Below, in pieces: positions 52,439 to 60,805 of a DNA stretch of 64,000 nt; within the stretch, counting starts at the first letter, position 1, and every line of letters begins with the position of its first letter. The position numbers and the translations under genes are program-made. Origin of the DNA: Paenibacillus glucanolyticus NBRC 15330 (GTDB lineage Bacteria; Bacillota; Bacilli; Paenibacillales; Paenibacillaceae); assembly GCF_004000885.1 (NCBI RefSeq), contig NZ_BIMC01000026.1, positions 1 to 64,000 on the forward strand, given 5' to 3'. The notes under the pieces were generated by a model. The model was given only the letters and a program-made list of their open reading frames with translations. It did no database searches and was not told where the DNA came from.

Positions 52439-53902
52439 TTATGCGCCCTTGATTTGGGAACGCAGCCGGTCAAGCACACGATCCTTGCCAAGAAGCCAGA
52501 TCGTCTGGTTCAGATCGCGGCCATGGGTTTGTCCAGTCAGAGCAACGCGGATCGGCATGAAGAGCTGCTTGCCCTTAAATCCCGTCTCCTTCTGTACTTC
52601 CTTAATCAGAGCAGCAATCTTCGCAGCGTTAAACTCATCGGATTGCTCGATCTTCGCAAGGAATGCGGACAATACGGCAGGCACCTGCTCGCCGCCCATC
52701 ACTTCGATGCCCTCTGCATCGAGCTCCAGATGCGTCCGGAAGAACACTTCCGACAGATCCACGATGTCTGAGGCCGCGTTCATCTGCTCTTGATACAGCG
52801 CCACGAGCGCGCGTGCCCATTCCTCCTGCTCGGAGTTAAGCTCGAACGGCAAGCGGCTCGCTTTCTGCAGATGCGGAATGGCCAAATCAGCAATCCGATC
52901 AGGATCCGCATTCTTGATGTAGGTGTTGTTCATATGAGCCAGCTTGTTGGTGTCGAATACCGCAGGGCTCTTGGACAAACGATGCTCATCAAAGATCGAG
53001 ATCAACTGCTCTTGCGAGTATACTTCCTCTTCCCCTTCCGGAGACCAGCCGAGCAGCGAGATGAAGTTAAACAGTGCTTCAGGTAAATAACCGAGCTGAT
53101 CATACTGCTCAATGAATTGAATGATCGATTCGTTACGCTTGCTCAGCTTCTTGTGATCGTCGCCCACAATCAGGGTCATATGCCCGAATTGCGGCGGCTC
53201 CCAGCCGAAGGCTTCATAGATCATCAACTGACGCGGCGTGTTGGAGATATGATCCTCTCCGCGGAGCACGTGACTGATCTTCATCAGGTGATCATCGAGT
53301 GCTACCGCGAAATTGTAGGTAGGAATACCATCCTTTTTGACAATGACGAAGTCGCCCGTCTCTTTGCTGTTAAAAGAAATCGTACCCTTCACCATATCAT
53401 CGAAGGTGTAGATACGTTCCTCTGGAACGCGAAAACGAATGCTTGCTACACGCCCTTCAGCCTCAAGCGCCTGACGCTGCTCTTCCGTCAAATCCCGGTG
53501 TTTCCCAGAGTAACGAGGCGTCTCCCCACGAGCCATCTGCTCTTCCCGCTCCTGCTCAAGTTCTTCCTCTGTGCAGTAGCAGCGGTAAGCTAGCCCACGA
53601 TCCAAAAGGTCCTGCCAATATTCCTTATAAATATCAAGACGTTCGGTTTGGCGATACGGTCCATACTCGCCTCCGACATCCACGCTTTCATCCCAATCCA
53701 TGCCCAGCCACTTCAAATATTTCAACTGACTTTGCTCTCCGCCTTCTACGTTGCGCTTTACGTCTGTATCCTCGATGCGAATAATAAATTTCCCGTTATT
53801 CTTGCGGGCGAATAAATAATTGAATAATGCCGTTCTGGCATTGCCGATATGTAAATGTCCCGTTGGACTCGGTGCATAACGCACGCGGACTTCTCCGGTC
53901 AT
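52439..53902 (-). CDS. gltX: Glutamyl-tRNA synthetase
   Basis: The 487-aa class I enzyme has HIGH (PSPTGHLHIGNART) and a KMSKS variant (KKLSKRNES, about residue 250). The zinc site CYCTEEELEQER is present (about residue 105). In Firmicutes this enzyme usually also charges tRNA-Gln with Glu for later amidation by GatCAB. The order ispF-gltX-cysE is that of B. subtilis. Confidence 0.97.
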   Translation of the reverse strand: MTGEVRVRYAPSPTGHLHIGNARTALFNYLFARKNNGKFIIRIEDTDVKRNVEGGEQSQLKYLKWLGMDWDESVDVGGEYGPYRQTERLDIYKEYWQDLLDRGLAYRCYCTEEELEQEREEQMARGETPRYSGKHRDLTEEQRQALEAEGRVASIRFRVPEERIYTFDDMVKGTISFNSKETGDFVIVKKDGIPTYNFAVALDDHLMKISHVLRGEDHISNTPRQLMIYEAFGWEPPQFGHMTLIVGDDHKKLSKRNESIIQFIEQYDQLGYLPEALFNFISLLGWSPEGEEEVYSQEQLISIFDEHRLSKSPAVFDTNKLAHMNNTYIKNADPDRIADLAIPHLQKASRLPFELNSEQEEWARALVALYQEQMNAASDIVDLSEVFFRTHLELDAEGIEVMGGEQVPAVLSAFLAKIEQSDEFNAAKIAALIKEVQKETGFKGKQLFMPIRVALTGQTHGRDLNQTIWLLGKDRVLDRLRSQIKGA

Positions 53903-53983
53903 TGTAACCCCTCCGCTTCCCTAATTCTTCAAAGATTTCCTTCAAGCATTCGTTCCATATCTGCTCTGATTTGAACGCGTCCT

Positions 53984-54472
53984 TTAAGAGGATAGCATAC
54001 CTTTCACAAGGCAGACAACCGATTGTGCCGCGATTCCCTCACCCCTGCCGGTAAACCCGAGCTGCTCGGTTGTGGTGGCCTTCACATTTACCTGATCCAC
54101 CTCAGCATCCAGCGCTTTGGCGATCACTTCCGCCATTTGCGGGATGTAAGGTGCCATCTTCGGCTTCTGGGCAATAATCGTGGAATCGATATTTCCCAGC
54201 GTATAACCGCGCTCTTTGGCCATGGCCCATACCTGCTCCAAAAGCTTCAGGCTGTCCGCGTCTTTAAAAGCCGGATCATTATCGGGAAAATGGCGCCCAA
54301 TGTCGCCAAGCCCAAGCGCTCCCAAAATCGCGTCCGTCACCGCATGCAGCAGTACGTCTGCGTCGGAGTGTCCCAGCAGCCCTTTCTCATAAGGAATGGT
54401 GACCCCCCCGATAATACACGGTCTTCCTTCCACCAGTTGATGCACGTCAAACCCCTGTCCTACTCGAATCAT
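53984..54472 (-). CDS. ispF: 2-C-methyl-D-erythritol 2,4-cyclodiphosphate synthase
   Basis: The 162-aa enzyme catalyses the fifth step of the MEP isoprenoid pathway. Metal and substrate residues are visible in GFDVHQL and SDADVLLHAVTDAILGALGLGD. Its ATG overlaps the ispD stop by four bases, so the two successive pathway genes are coupled. Confidence 0.97.
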   Translation of the reverse strand: MIRVGQGFDVHQLVEGRPCIIGGVTIPYEKGLLGHSDADVLLHAVTDAILGALGLGDIGRHFPDNDPAFKDADSLKLLEQVWAMAKERGYTLGNIDSTIIAQKPKMAPYIPQMAEVIAKALDAEVDQVNVKATTTEQLGFTGRGEGIAAQSVVCLVKGMLSS

Positions 54473-55167
54473 TCCTTGTCCTCTCCCTTGCGTTTCTGTA
54501 AAAAAGCCGCATACTCCAGATCCTCCGGTGTGGTGATCTTGATATTGCTGTATTTCCCCTCTACCACGATGACCGAATGTCCTGCACGCTCCATCAGCAT
54601 GGCGTCGTCGGTCCCTGTAAACTCTTCCTTGGCTGCAGCCTCATGGGCTGACAGCAGGTCGGAAAGACGAAAAGCCTGTGGGGTCTGGACGGCCCACAGA
54701 CTTTGACGGTCCGGGGTACCTGTTATCAGCCCCTGACCGTTCACCTGCTTAATCGTATCCTTCACAGGCACCCCAAGTACCGAGGCGCCTTCACGGATTG
54801 CCGCATCGCGGCAGGATTCAATTTCCTCTAGTGTTACAAACGGCCTGACGCCGTCATGTATCATTACCCACTCTGACGAGATTTGCTTGATACCTTGGTA
54901 TACCGATTGCTGCCTCTCGCTACCGCCAGGAATTACAGCGGACACCTTGTCCAGTCCGTACTCATGAACCCAGGATTGGCAGCGCGAAACATCCTCCGGT
55001 CCCGTAACAAGCACGATCTCCTGCAGCCAGGGTATCCGGCTGAATACTTCCAGTGTATGAACGATGATGGGCTTTCCACCCAGTGCCAGGTATTGCTTGC
55101 TCTCCCGGGTTCCCATTCTCGTTCCCTTACCCGCCGCCACAATAACGGCGCCGAAGTCGTTCAACAT
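54469..55167 (-). CDS. ispD: 2-C-methyl-D-erythritol 4-phosphate cytidylyltransferase
   Basis: I start at ATG 55167, eight bases after AGGAG. The 232-aa enzyme has the nucleotide-binding VIVAAGKGTRMG and the IHDGVRPFV motif, both typical of IspD. It makes CDP-methylerythritol, third step of the MEP pathway. Confidence 0.95.
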   Translation of the reverse strand: MLNDFGAVIVAAGKGTRMGTRESKQYLALGGKPIIVHTLEVFSRIPWLQEIVLVTGPEDVSRCQSWVHEYGLDKVSAVIPGGSERQQSVYQGIKQISSEWVMIHDGVRPFVTLEEIESCRDAAIREGASVLGVPVKDTIKQVNGQGLITGTPDRQSLWAVQTPQAFRLSDLLSAHEAAAKEEFTGTDDAMLMERAGHSVIVVEGKYSNIKITTPEDLEYAAFLQKRKGEDKE

Positions 55168-55241
55168 GCACAAAACTCCTGTCTTCACCCTTCACGTCAG
55201 ACTGACGGAGAACGGATATGTATATCCCCATCATACCCCGT

Positions 55242-56330
55242 TTACTGGGCTTTTTCCAACAGTTTCGGTTTAGCGAAGATCATCCGGCCCGCTGAGGTTT
55301 GCAGTACACTGGTGACAAGCACTTCCATCATTGTGCCGATATACTCACGTCCGCCTTCCACAACGATCATCGTGCCATCATCCAAATAAGCAACGCCTTG
55401 ACCATGCTCCTTGCCGTCCTTGATAATCTGGACCAGAATTTCCTCCCCGGGCAGAACCACCGGCTTGACTGCATTGGCCAAATCATTTATGTTCAGCACC
55501 GACACGCCCTGCAGCTCACAAACCTTATTCAAGTTGAAATCATTCGTGACTACTTTGCCCTGAAGCACCTTGGCGAGCTTAACCAGCTTGCTGTCGACTT
55601 CGGATATCTCCTCAAAGTCGCCTTCATAAATGAGCACCTTTACATCCAGCTCTTTCTGGATTTTGTTCAAAATATCAAGTCCACGCCGGCCGCGGTTGCG
55701 TTTAAGAAGGTCCGAGGAATCCGCAATATGCTGAAGCTCCTCCAGAACAAACTCAGGAATCACAATGGTCCCTTCGATAAATCCGGTTTTGCATATATCT
55801 GCGATTCTCCCGTCGATGATGACACTTGTATCCAATATCTTGTGCTCCTCAACGCGTCTTCCTTCCGGCTCAGGGGCTTGGCTCCACTTGCCCGACATCC
55901 ATAAGGAAGCCAGTTCATCCTTCTTCTCCAGTCCAATCCGCAGTCCGATGTACCCGCCGAGCAGTGTAATCCCGACCTGCAGCAGCTGCCCAGCTTCTCC
56001 TAGCAGGGATAACCCGGGTGAGAGCAATAGGGACAACAGTAAGCCGCCCAGCAATCCAGCCGTTCCAGCGGCCAGTTCATTCATCGGAATCCGGGAGAAC
56101 GAGGAGATCAGGCTGTGCAGCCATCTCGATACCCGATCAGCCGAAAGAACACCGATCATGCCAAACAATAATCCACCAAGCACCGCGAAGGCTCCGCTTC
56201 CCGCTGCCAGTATTCCTTGTCCAAAAATAGGCGAGAGCCCTGGAAAAGACCGTTCCATTGTATGATATAACGTATACCCGCCCCACGCACCGCATAATAC
56301 CGTAAATGCTAAAATAGCTTTTTTTAACAT
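55242..56330 (-). CDS. yacL: Membrane-anchored PIN/TRAM-domain protein (YacL)
   Basis: The N-terminal half has about four hydrophobic segments (residues 5-20, 40-65, 85-115, 125-145). A PIN domain follows (KILDTSVIIDGRIADI with catalytic Asp near 187; FVLEELQHIADSSDLLKRNR), then a TRAM domain (VLPGEEILVQIIKDGKEHGQ) near the C terminus. The family is predicted to be an RNase, but its target is not known. The ATG at 56330 lies 13 bases after AGGAGG; a GTG four codons upstream touches that site. Confidence 0.88.
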   Translation of the reverse strand: MLKKAILAFTVLCGAWGGYTLYHTMERSFPGLSPIFGQGILAAGSGAFAVLGGLLFGMIGVLSADRVSRWLHSLISSFSRIPMNELAAGTAGLLGGLLLSLLLSPGLSLLGEAGQLLQVGITLLGGYIGLRIGLEKKDELASLWMSGKWSQAPEPEGRRVEEHKILDTSVIIDGRIADICKTGFIEGTIVIPEFVLEELQHIADSSDLLKRNRGRRGLDILNKIQKELDVKVLIYEGDFEEISEVDSKLVKLAKVLQGKVVTNDFNLNKVCELQGVSVLNINDLANAVKPVVLPGEEILVQIIKDGKEHGQGVAYLDDGTMIVVEGGREYIGTMMEVLVTSVLQTSAGRMIFAKPKLLEKAQ

Positions 56331-56608
56331 GAGCTTCCGCACACCTCCTTTTTATACCTGAATATCGTTGCTTCTATTTTCCAGTATGGTCCAATTTATA
56401 AAGTCGTAATCGTGCCAGGTCATCTTTTTTTAAGAAAAACTTCCGCTGTATGCGATCTAACTTCCCTGAAAGTGCCTCGTTTAATATTTTTATTGATGGA
56501 GTTTTCACCTCACCTGTTGTACGGTCCAGCCTACCCCCGTCAGGCTTTGATGTATGCTAACACCAACCTCACAATTGGAATTGACCGCCTTCGGGCACCT
56601 GAAATTGG
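56331..56608. other. Intergenic region between yacL and the gene at 56673
   Basis: These 278 bp separate two divergent genes. I see no ORF, tRNA or terminator, and no clear minus-strand promoter for yacL. Confidence 0.6.
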
Positions 56609-56638
56609 TTGAAATCGGCTGAAGTAGTGGAATATAAT
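56609..56638 (+). promoter_or_regulatory. Promoter of the small gene at 56673
   Basis: TTGAAA (56609-56614), 18-bp spacer, TATAAT (56633-56638), followed by GAGGTGG before the start codon. Confidence 0.7.
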
Positions 56639-56672
56639 GAACTCAATTCATAATATCGAGGTGGATGTATAA

Positions 56673-57068
56673 ATGAGTGCTCCCAGTCTACAGGCTTTTC
56701 AGGATCAAGTTTCCGAATTGTTGCTCCGTCACCGCAGTCTCTTGGATGTTCTGTCTAAAAATGGTCAAAGCAATGCTTCTGTCAACCGTGCCGTCACCAA
56801 AGCCATCACAGAGTGCGGATGCATCGAGCTTCATGCCACGAAGCAAAGCTTCGATATCGGCTCTGATCTCGAATCGGCCCGGGAATTGGCAGGCACCCAC
56901 GTCGAAGGTCATCTGTGCGAGAACTGCCGTGAAGCGGTGAGCTCCGAGCTTGGCCGCAACATATTTTATATGTCTGCCCTTGCGAATCTTCTGGACATCC
57001 AGCTGGATGAGGTTGTTGTTAAGGAGTCTCAGAAATGTTCCACATTGGGTCTGTTTAACCTGTCGTAA
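56673..57068 (+). CDS. Conserved uncharacterised Firmicute protein, 131 aa
   Basis: The protein is soluble and mostly helical. It has conserved-looking RHRSLLDVLSKNGQSNASVNRAV, a Cys pair (ECGCIEL, about residue 48) and CENCREAVSSELGRN (about 82). It ends with a helix ANLLDIQLDEVVVKES and TLGLFNLS. The C-terminal half faintly recalls MazG-type all-alpha pyrophosphohydrolases, but the catalytic EExxE/ExxD pattern is not evident. Four Cys could bind a metal. It is one of few plus-strand genes, monocistronic, with its own promoter and terminator. I assign no function. Confidence 0.75.
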   Translation: MSAPSLQAFQDQVSELLLRHRSLLDVLSKNGQSNASVNRAVTKAITECGCIELHATKQSFDIGSDLESARELAGTHVEGHLCENCREAVSSELGRNIFYMSALANLLDIQLDEVVVKESQKCSTLGLFNLS

Positions 57069-57119
57069 AGCCGTTGGCATTCCAAACGGTTATGGCGGCA
57101 AGGTCATACATGGATACAA

Positions 57120-57165
57120 AAAAAGCATTTATATCGCTGCCTAAGCAGGGAAATAAATGCTTTTT
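57120..57165. terminator. Bidirectional terminator between the 56673 gene and pssA
   Basis: AAAAAGCATTTAT (57120-57132) pairs perfectly with ATAAATGCTTTTT (57153-57165); the 20-nt centre has its own CTGC/GCAG pair. T-runs follow on both strands. Confidence 0.88.
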
Positions 57166-57200
57166 ATTTTGGGTTTATGTCAGCCAATGAGTTATGCTGC

Positions 57201-57938
57201 TTATCGGTCAGAGGACTGATAAGCCTCATCCGATTTGTGGTCATCCTTCTTGCGTCGTCGGTTTTTGCGAGTCAATCTGCGGAAATTCTGCTGCAAACCA
57301 TACCCTGCATACAGTACCAAGGGTACGAATATGAGCATGGAGGTTTGTTCCGGAAAGAACACGGCAACCATGACTGCACCTACGATAACAAAGGGTGTAA
57401 ATTTAATTGCTGTTTTCGGAATGCCAATCTTCTTGAAGTTCGGGTACTTGACTGCGCTAACCATGAGATAGGAAAGAAGTAAAATGGCAAATATCATATA
57501 AGGAGCTGTAATCTCTTCATGGAATAAAGCCAGTGTTGCAAGCACGCCTCCCGCTGCGGGGATTGGCAGGCCGATAAAATATCCCGGTATTCCTGGACGA
57601 ACGTTGAACCGTGCAAGCCGTAATGCGCCGCACATCGGAAATATCGCGGTTACTGTCCAAGCCAGAGCTGTATTAATATCCGTAAACGCTACGGTATACA
57701 TAATAAGTGCTGGAGCTACGCCAAAGGAAATTACATCTGATAATGAGTCAAGTTCTTTACCGAATTCACTCTGGGCATTCAATGCTCGAGCTACCCGACC
57801 GTCCAGTCCGTCAAGGAGCATGGCAATGATAATCATAATGGCGGCCATACTCGTTCGACCTTCTGTCGCCAAGATGATACCAATCATTCCGAGAAACAGA
57901 TTACCTAAAGTAAACATGTTCGGAATTGATTTCGTCAT
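57201..57938 (-). CDS. pssA: CDP-diacylglycerol-serine O-phosphatidyltransferase
   Basis: The ATG at 57938 follows GAGGTG. The 245-aa membrane protein has about seven hydrophobic segments and the CDP-alcohol phosphotransferase motif DGLDGRVARALNAQSEFGKE, continued by LDSLSD, with all Asp in place. It makes phosphatidylserine, precursor of phosphatidylethanolamine. The C terminus is a basic tail (TRKNRRRKKDD). No psd gene follows here. Confidence 0.93.
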   Translation of the reverse strand: MTKSIPNMFTLGNLFLGMIGIILATEGRTSMAAIMIIIAMLLDGLDGRVARALNAQSEFGKELDSLSDVISFGVAPALIMYTVAFTDINTALAWTVTAIFPMCGALRLARFNVRPGIPGYFIGLPIPAAGGVLATLALFHEEITAPYMIFAILLLSYLMVSAVKYPNFKKIGIPKTAIKFTPFVIVGAVMVAVFFPEQTSMLIFVPLVLYAGYGLQQNFRRLTRKNRRRKKDDHKSDEAYQSSDR

Positions 57939-57988
57939 TTTTATATTCACCTCGTTAATTGTACGTTCGAACATCGATTGTAGGGCTT

Positions 57989-59065
57989 TTAGATTTGTCT
58001 GTCAATGAATACTTGTTCCTGCAATCTTTTCAAGCCCTCTTTTATGGTGCGTGCACGTACTTCACCAATCCCGTCCACTTCATCAAGCTCGTGAATCGAT
58101 GCCGACATAATGCTGGATAAGTCACGGAACTGATCCACCAAATTGCGAATGATCACGTTCGGAAGGCGTGGGATTTTGTTCAAAATGCGGTAACCGCGCG
58201 GCAGGATTTCTTCTTCGGAAGCAGCGGCAGAAGCCGGGTATCCCAGAAGCCTCACAATATGGTGAATGTCCAGCAGCTCCTCATCCGTCGAACGCTTGAG
58301 CGCCAGTATGATCTCGCGGATTTTCTCCTCGCTGTACTCCCGGGCGTAGTCTGCATATAGCAGCCAAGCCTCTTCCTCCATATTGCTCACAAGCTCATCC
58401 ATCTGCATGCTAATCAAACGCCCTTCGTTGCCGAGCTCGTTAATATAACGCTTGATTTCCTTCTTGATGCGAAGCACCATCTCCACGCGCTGGATGACAT
58501 TAACAACTTCCGGAATGGTCACCAGCTCTTCAAATTCGGAGGCAGAGAGGTTCGTGAGCGATTGATTAAGCACCACTCTGTATCGCTCCAATGTCTGTAT
58601 CGCTTGATTGGCTTTGGTTAATATTACGCCGATTTCCTTCAGCGCATACCTCAAAGATCCTTGGTACAGCGTAATAATGTTACGGCGCTGGGAAATGGAC
58701 ACCACCAGCTTACCCGTCTGTTTCGCTACCCGCTCTGCCGTTCTGTGCCGTATCCCTGTCTCGATGGAAGAGATCGAGGAATCAGGGATCAACTGGGTAT
58801 TGGCATACAAAATCCGTTTCAGGTCTTCGCTTAAGATGATGGCGCCATCCATCTTGGCCAGCTCGTATAAATAGTTTGGCGAAAAATCGCAGTTTATGGA
58901 GAAGCCGCCGTCGACAACTTCCATTACTTCCGGGCTGTAACCCACAACGATCAGGGCGCCCGTCTTTGCCCGAAGCACGTTCTCCAGCCCGTCGCGAAAC
59001 GGCGTTCCCGGTGCTACCAGCTTTAGCAAATCATTCATTTTGTCCAGTTGGCTCGTTTCTTTCAC
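57989..59065 (-). CDS. disA: Diadenylate cyclase and DNA-integrity scanning protein DisA
   Basis: The 358-aa protein has the N-terminal DAC domain with DGAIILSED (about residue 73) and TGIRHRTAERVAKQTG (about 105), the two catalytic motifs for c-di-AMP synthesis. A helical spine and a C-terminal helix-hairpin-helix (VDGIGEVRARTIKEGLKRL) follow. It pauses on branched DNA and delays sporulation on damage. The start is GTG, 14 bp after the radA stop. Confidence 0.96.
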   Translation of the reverse strand: MKETSQLDKMNDLLKLVAPGTPFRDGLENVLRAKTGALIVVGYSPEVMEVVDGGFSINCDFSPNYLYELAKMDGAIILSEDLKRILYANTQLIPDSSISSIETGIRHRTAERVAKQTGKLVVSISQRRNIITLYQGSLRYALKEIGVILTKANQAIQTLERYRVVLNQSLTNLSASEFEELVTIPEVVNVIQRVEMVLRIKKEIKRYINELGNEGRLISMQMDELVSNMEEEAWLLYADYAREYSEEKIREIILALKRSTDEELLDIHHIVRLLGYPASAAASEEEILPRGYRILNKIPRLPNVIIRNLVDQFRDLSSIMSASIHELDEVDGIGEVRARTIKEGLKRLQEQVFIDRQI

Positions 59066-59078
59066 CTTCGTATGCCCC

Positions 59079-60446
59079 CTAATCTAACGCAACCGCTAAT
59101 GCATCTGCAACAGTGTTTACTCCTATGATTTGTATTCCTTTGGGATGCTTCCATCCCTTCAAACTTTTCTCAGGCATGAGTACGCGCTTGAAACCCAGCT
59201 TCTCCGCTTCTCTTACCCTTTGTTCCGCTCTTGAAACGGCACGAACTTCGCCGGTCAGGCCAACCTCGCCAAAAATGACATCATACGGCTTGGTCGGAAT
59301 ATCACGGAAGCTGGATGCAATGCTGACCGCTATTGCCAAGTCCACCGCAGGTTCATCGAGCTTAACGCCACCGGCGACATTCAGGTAGGCATCCTGTGTT
59401 TGCAGGAACATGCCCATCCTTTTTTCAAGCACAGCAATGATTAAATTCATTCGGTGATGATCCACACCGGTGCCCATTCGACGTGGTGATGGAAAATGGG
59501 TCGTAGAAATGAGTGCCTGCAGTTCGACAAGAACCGGCCGGGTTCCCTCCATGCTTGCAACAACTGTCGAACCGGCTACGCCTAATGGTCGTTCAGATAA
59601 AAATAGTTCCGATGGATTGCCGACTTCGCGCAGCCCATCCTCACCCATCTCAAATATGCCAATTTCATTCGTCGAACCGAAACGATTTTTCACCGCACGA
59701 AGCAAACGGTAAGTATGGTGACGCTCTCCTTCAAAATAAAGCACACAGTCCACCATGTGCTCCAGCATCCTAGGACCTGCAATGGCTCCTTCCTTGGTCA
59801 CATGACCAACAAGAACCGTAGCGATGCCCTTCACCTTAGCCAGCCGCATAAAGCGGGCGGTGCACTCTCGAACTTGGGAGACGCTGCCCGGCGCGCTTGT
59901 TACCTCCGGCAAATACACGGTTTGAATGGAATCGATGACAACAAAACCGGGCTGTACGCTCTCAATGGCCTCCTCAATCGATTCCAGATTGGTTTCGCAG
60001 AGGACAAACAGCTCTGGAGACAATGCACCGAGCCGGTCAGCGCGCAGCTTCGTCTGACGTACCGATTCTTCACCGGAAATATACAGAACGCGGACGTCGT
60101 TCTGAGCCAATCGGTTGGAGGCTTGCAGAAGCAGCGTGGATTTGCCGATGCCGGGATCGCCGCCAACCAACACGAGCGAGCCTGGGACAAGCCCGCCGCC
60201 CAGCACACGGTTCAATTCTGCAATGCCCGTCTGGATTCTGGGTTCTTTGCCGCTTTCTATATTTATGATCGAAAGGGGTTTTTCTTTACTATGAAAAAGA
60301 GGGGAATTCATCCCCTGCGTCTTGATTACCGTCTCGGTCTCTTCTACCATGGAATTCCATGATTGGCAGCCCGGACATTTTCCGAACCATTTGGGCGCTT
60401 CATAGCCGCATTCGGTACAGAAAAATTTCGTCTTAGTTTTTGCCAT
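59079..60446 (-). CDS. radA: DNA repair protein RadA (Sms)
   Basis: I start at MAKTKTKFFCTECGYEAPKW (60446) after AAAGGAG; 21 earlier in-frame residues are leader. The 455-aa protein has the C4 zinc finger (CTEC...CPGC), a RecA-like ATPase (GGDPGIGKSTLLLQ), the KNRFG motif (VKNRFGSTNEIG) and a Lon-like C-terminal domain. It drives branch migration in recombination. It is operonic with disA, and the two proteins cooperate in B. subtilis. Confidence 0.95.
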   Translation of the reverse strand: MAKTKTKFFCTECGYEAPKWFGKCPGCQSWNSMVEETETVIKTQGMNSPLFHSKEKPLSIINIESGKEPRIQTGIAELNRVLGGGLVPGSLVLVGGDPGIGKSTLLLQASNRLAQNDVRVLYISGEESVRQTKLRADRLGALSPELFVLCETNLESIEEAIESVQPGFVVIDSIQTVYLPEVTSAPGSVSQVRECTARFMRLAKVKGIATVLVGHVTKEGAIAGPRMLEHMVDCVLYFEGERHHTYRLLRAVKNRFGSTNEIGIFEMGEDGLREVGNPSELFLSERPLGVAGSTVVASMEGTRPVLVELQALISTTHFPSPRRMGTGVDHHRMNLIIAVLEKRMGMFLQTQDAYLNVAGGVKLDEPAVDLAIAVSIASSFRDIPTKPYDVIFGEVGLTGEVRAVSRAEQRVREAEKLGFKRVLMPEKSLKGWKHPKGIQIIGVNTVADALAVALD

Positions 60447-60763
60447 GTGAGTCTCCTTTATGTCGCACATCTTTTGTCGGATTCCGTAAAACCCTGCAAA
60501 ATCAGGCATTACTCAAAGTTTACCATTTCTTATAATTCAACGTAAAGGCTAATCAGAAACTTTACGCGGCTTGAGATGGATTTGTTTCAAATTTGAAGGG
60601 TTGAAGGAGAATCAGCGTTATTTTTTGCTGCAATTTAATAACAAACATAAATACATGTAAACCATACATGTCCTCTTCGCTGGGTTGATACATGAGGCCA
60701 GCTTCCTTCGCGATATGTCTTTTTGCCGCCGATATAAAACAGCCCAATATTAAAAAACAAAAT
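60447..60763 (-). other. clpC-radA spacer
   Basis: This 317-bp spacer separates clpC (with a terminator) from radA, unlike the tight clpC-radA junction of B. subtilis. It holds an inverted repeat CGTAAAG/CTTTACG (about 60541-60567) and a weak promoter-like TTTACG, 18-bp spacer, TAAACT around 60517-60546. A 43-codon ORF starting at 60693 is not supported by anything else. Confidence 0.5.
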
Positions 60764-60790
60764 CCCCGCCGGATTTTAACTCCAGCGGGG
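60764..60790 (-). terminator. Terminator of the ctsR-mcsA-mcsB-clpC operon
   Basis: CCCCGCTGGA and TCCGGCGGGG pair on the minus strand (one G-U) around a 7-nt loop, followed by ATTTTGTTTTTT. It lies 15 bp after the clpC stop. Confidence 0.88.
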
Positions 60791-60805
60791 TGTTGTTGTT
60801 CCAAC

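Noticed and set aside
60562..60804. An 80-codon minus-strand ORF between clpC and radA
   Set aside because: Its first part reads through the clpC terminator; the shorter 43-codon version from 60693 has only a fair ribosome binding site and no recognisable domain.
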